Shown in pieces: positions 14,919 through 16,075 of a stretch of DNA of 16,075 bases. The stretch is from JAQBDA01 sp041301185 (GTDB lineage: Bacteria > Chloroflexota > Anaerolineae > Anaerolineales > UBA4823). The notes under the pieces are model-generated. The model worked only from the letters and a program-made list of their open reading frames with translations. It did not search any database and was not told the origin of the DNA. The DNA lies in contig JBFYSV010000002.1 in assembly GCA_041301185.1 (NCBI GenBank), forward strand, positions 1-16,075, written 5' to 3'. A program made the position numbers and the translations under genes. Within the stretch, counting starts at the first letter, position 1. Each line of letters opens with the position of its first letter.

Positions 14919-15311
14919 ATGGCTGGCTCGCAATCCAAAAAGCGAAAAGCACCTCCCAAGGCTGATTCCCGGGCGGAACTATTTCCGGCTGCTACCCTGG
15001 CTTTCTACGGTCCGGATGACCAGCGCGCCACTAAAGCCGTGGTCAGCATCGTGCTTTCTGCCGACGAGAATGCCCCGCTGCGCGTGCGCAAGTGGTACTC
15101 GTCCGCAGGTGATATCCGCGCCGATGCGACTGTGCGTGCCGAGATGCTAACCTATCTCAAAGTCGAAGGTGTGCAGCGGGTGGTGCTGGCGGACCGGATT
15201 ATCGGCTGCCCGCACGAAGAAGGCGTGGATTACCCCACCGGCGAGAACTGCCCGCTGTGCCCCTTCTGGGCCAGCCACGACCGCTGGACCGGCAAACCGA
15301 TCGACCGGTAG
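14919..15311 (+). CDS. Small probable zinc-binding protein, conserved hypothetical type
   Basis: This encodes 130 residues. A Lys-rich N-terminus (SKKRKAPPK) is followed by a compact domain with strands (LAFYGPDD, KAVVSIVLS) and a helix, and then a C-terminal knuckle IGCPHEEGVDYPTGENCPLC, with C97, H99, C111 and C114 as likely metal ligands, closing in PFWASHDRWTG. I recognise the 'CPHEEGxDYP..CPxCPFW' pattern as a conserved feature of uncharacterised proteins, not as a named enzyme. It starts 17 bp after the SDR stop and may have its own promoter. Confidence 0.82.
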   Translation: MAGSQSKKRKAPPKADSRAELFPAATLAFYGPDDQRATKAVVSIVLSADENAPLRVRKWYSSAGDIRADATVRAEMLTYLKVEGVQRVVLADRIIGCPHEEGVDYPTGENCPLCPFWASHDRWTGKPIDR

Positions 15312-15336
15312 CCAATGCCATCGAACTAAAATACAG

Positions 15337-15377
15337 AGCCGGGTGTGGTCCGCAATCTGGCTGAATCACACCCGGCT
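15337..15377. terminator. Perfect 11-bp inverted repeat, possible terminator
   Basis: AGCCGGGTGTG (15337-15347) is exactly complementary to CACACCCGGCT (15367-15377) across a 19-base loop. It lies 26 bp after the previous stop and before the next gene. No U-tract follows, so it is either an atypical terminator or a regulatory or protein-binding repeat. Confidence 0.5.
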
Positions 15378-15414
15378 TGCCAGGCTATTTCCCCGATCTG
15401 ATAGAGCTGATCCT

Positions 15415-16075
15415 ATGGATAACCCGAGCAAATCCGCCAGGCCAGATGCGATCTCTGGAAAAGGCATCTGGTTTGTGCCGGTCTGGATCGGGCTGGGCCT
15501 GGTTTTCTATCTCCTCAATCTCCTGGCAGGCTCGCAGATCAGGTCGCCGTACTGGTTTTCCGAGCTGGTTTTATATGCGCTGCTGCTCATCGGCCTTTGG
15601 GCAAACCGGCGCTACAATATCCGGAAGGTAATCTCCCTCCCAAGGCAGTGGGCTCCGGTCCTTTACATCTTCTTGGTCTGGTTGTTCGGCATGCTCTTCG
15701 AGGCCAGCCTGACGGTGACTGGTCAGGGCATCGGCGGGGTCCACCCGCAAACCCTGGCTTCGTTCATCCTGGCCCAAGGCGATTATCTCCCCCTGGCAAT
15801 CGTCTCCTGGTGGGTGATCCGCAAACTGCACCCCGCTTTCTCCGAGCTGTACTTCTTCTCCGCCGGCATCAGCCTGACCGAGGGGCTGATCTTCACCGGC
15901 GCCCTGACCGCGATGATCCTCTCCCCGCAGTTCTTCCTGGCTCCGTTCGGTCTTGCCTACTATGCCCTGGCGTACAGCAGCTTCATCGCCCTTCCTTTGT
16001 TGATCATCGACGAGGGGCTATTGTGGGATGCTCGCCAGGTAAAGCCCTACCCGGTCCCGCTCTACTGGCTGCTGG
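15415..16075 (+). CDS. 5' part of a multi-pass membrane protein, truncated by the window edge
   Basis: An open frame from ATG 15415 runs without a stop to the right edge (220 complete codons). The N-terminus is MDNPSKSARPDAISGKG, followed by hydrophobic segments near 18-38, 47-63, 79-98, 125-138, 148-172 and 176-200, so at least six helices, with Trp and Leu enriched. I do not recognise the family; short acidic motifs (SLTEGLIF, LLIIDEGLLWD) might be functional. The ribosome binding site is weak. The upstream spacer carries the inverted repeat at 15337-15377. The real length is unknown. Confidence 0.7.
   Translation, partial: MDNPSKSARPDAISGKGIWFVPVWIGLGLVFYLLNLLAGSQIRSPYWFSELVLYALLLIGLWANRRYNIRKVISLPRQWAPVLYIFLVWLFGMLFEASLTVTGQGIGGVHPQTLASFILAQGDYLPLAIVSWWVIRKLHPAFSELYFFSAGISLTEGLIFTGALTAMILSPQFFLAPFGLAYYALAYSSFIALPLLIIDEGLLWDARQVKPYPVPLYWLL

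Overview
The window looks like a piece of a GC-rich bacterial chromosome. A member of the Chloroflexota, perhaps class Anaerolineae, fits best. That is inferred from the style of the TPR and CHAT proteins and from dispersed repeats of a type common in that phylum; there is no rRNA or other marker gene here to confirm it. All recognised genes are on the + strand, in several tightly packed transcription units. I saw no tRNA, rRNA, CRISPR array, transposase or phage gene.

Region 1 (3-260) is the 3' end of an unrecognised gene, possibly a SAM-dependent methyltransferase. It is followed by a short AT-rich gap with a plausible promoter.

Region 2 (386-9812) is the most interesting part: five genes with gaps of 25 bp or less, or overlapping. 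They encode (a) an orphan 313-residue protein with a Gly/Ala-rich amphipathic segment; (b) a CHAT (caspase-like) protease with a clear His/Cys dyad; (c) a second, paralogous CHAT protein whose Cys region is altered and which carries a C-terminal helical extension; (d) a 1331-residue soluble TPR protein ending in a domain that reads as the cytoplasmic export-gate domain of FlhA/SctV (FHIPEP family); and (e) a 627-residue protein with one fairly clear and one weaker FlhA_C-like module. No membrane part of FlhA and no other type III secretion gene is present. The unit therefore looks like a stand-alone protease/scaffold system (signalling, programmed death or defence) that has reused an export-gate docking domain. 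The domain reading is from sequence patterns; the function is inference.

Region 3 (9813-10012) is a spacer carrying REP/MITE-like inverted repeats and a good promoter candidate.

Region 4 (10013-13552) is a second operon of five genes joined by 4-bp overlaps or short gaps: a membrane protein that appears frameshifted near its 3' end, two different CPBP (Rce1/CAAX-like) intramembrane proteases, a GNAT acetyltransferase, and a six-helix membrane protein with an internal duplication.

Region 5 (13553-16075) begins with a small GC-rich hairpin repeat. It then holds a Cys-rich C_GCAxxG_C_C redox-type protein, a short-chain dehydrogenase, a small probable zinc-binding protein that may be translated from a leaderless transcript, a perfect 11-bp inverted repeat, and the 5' part of a multi-pass membrane protein running off the right edge.
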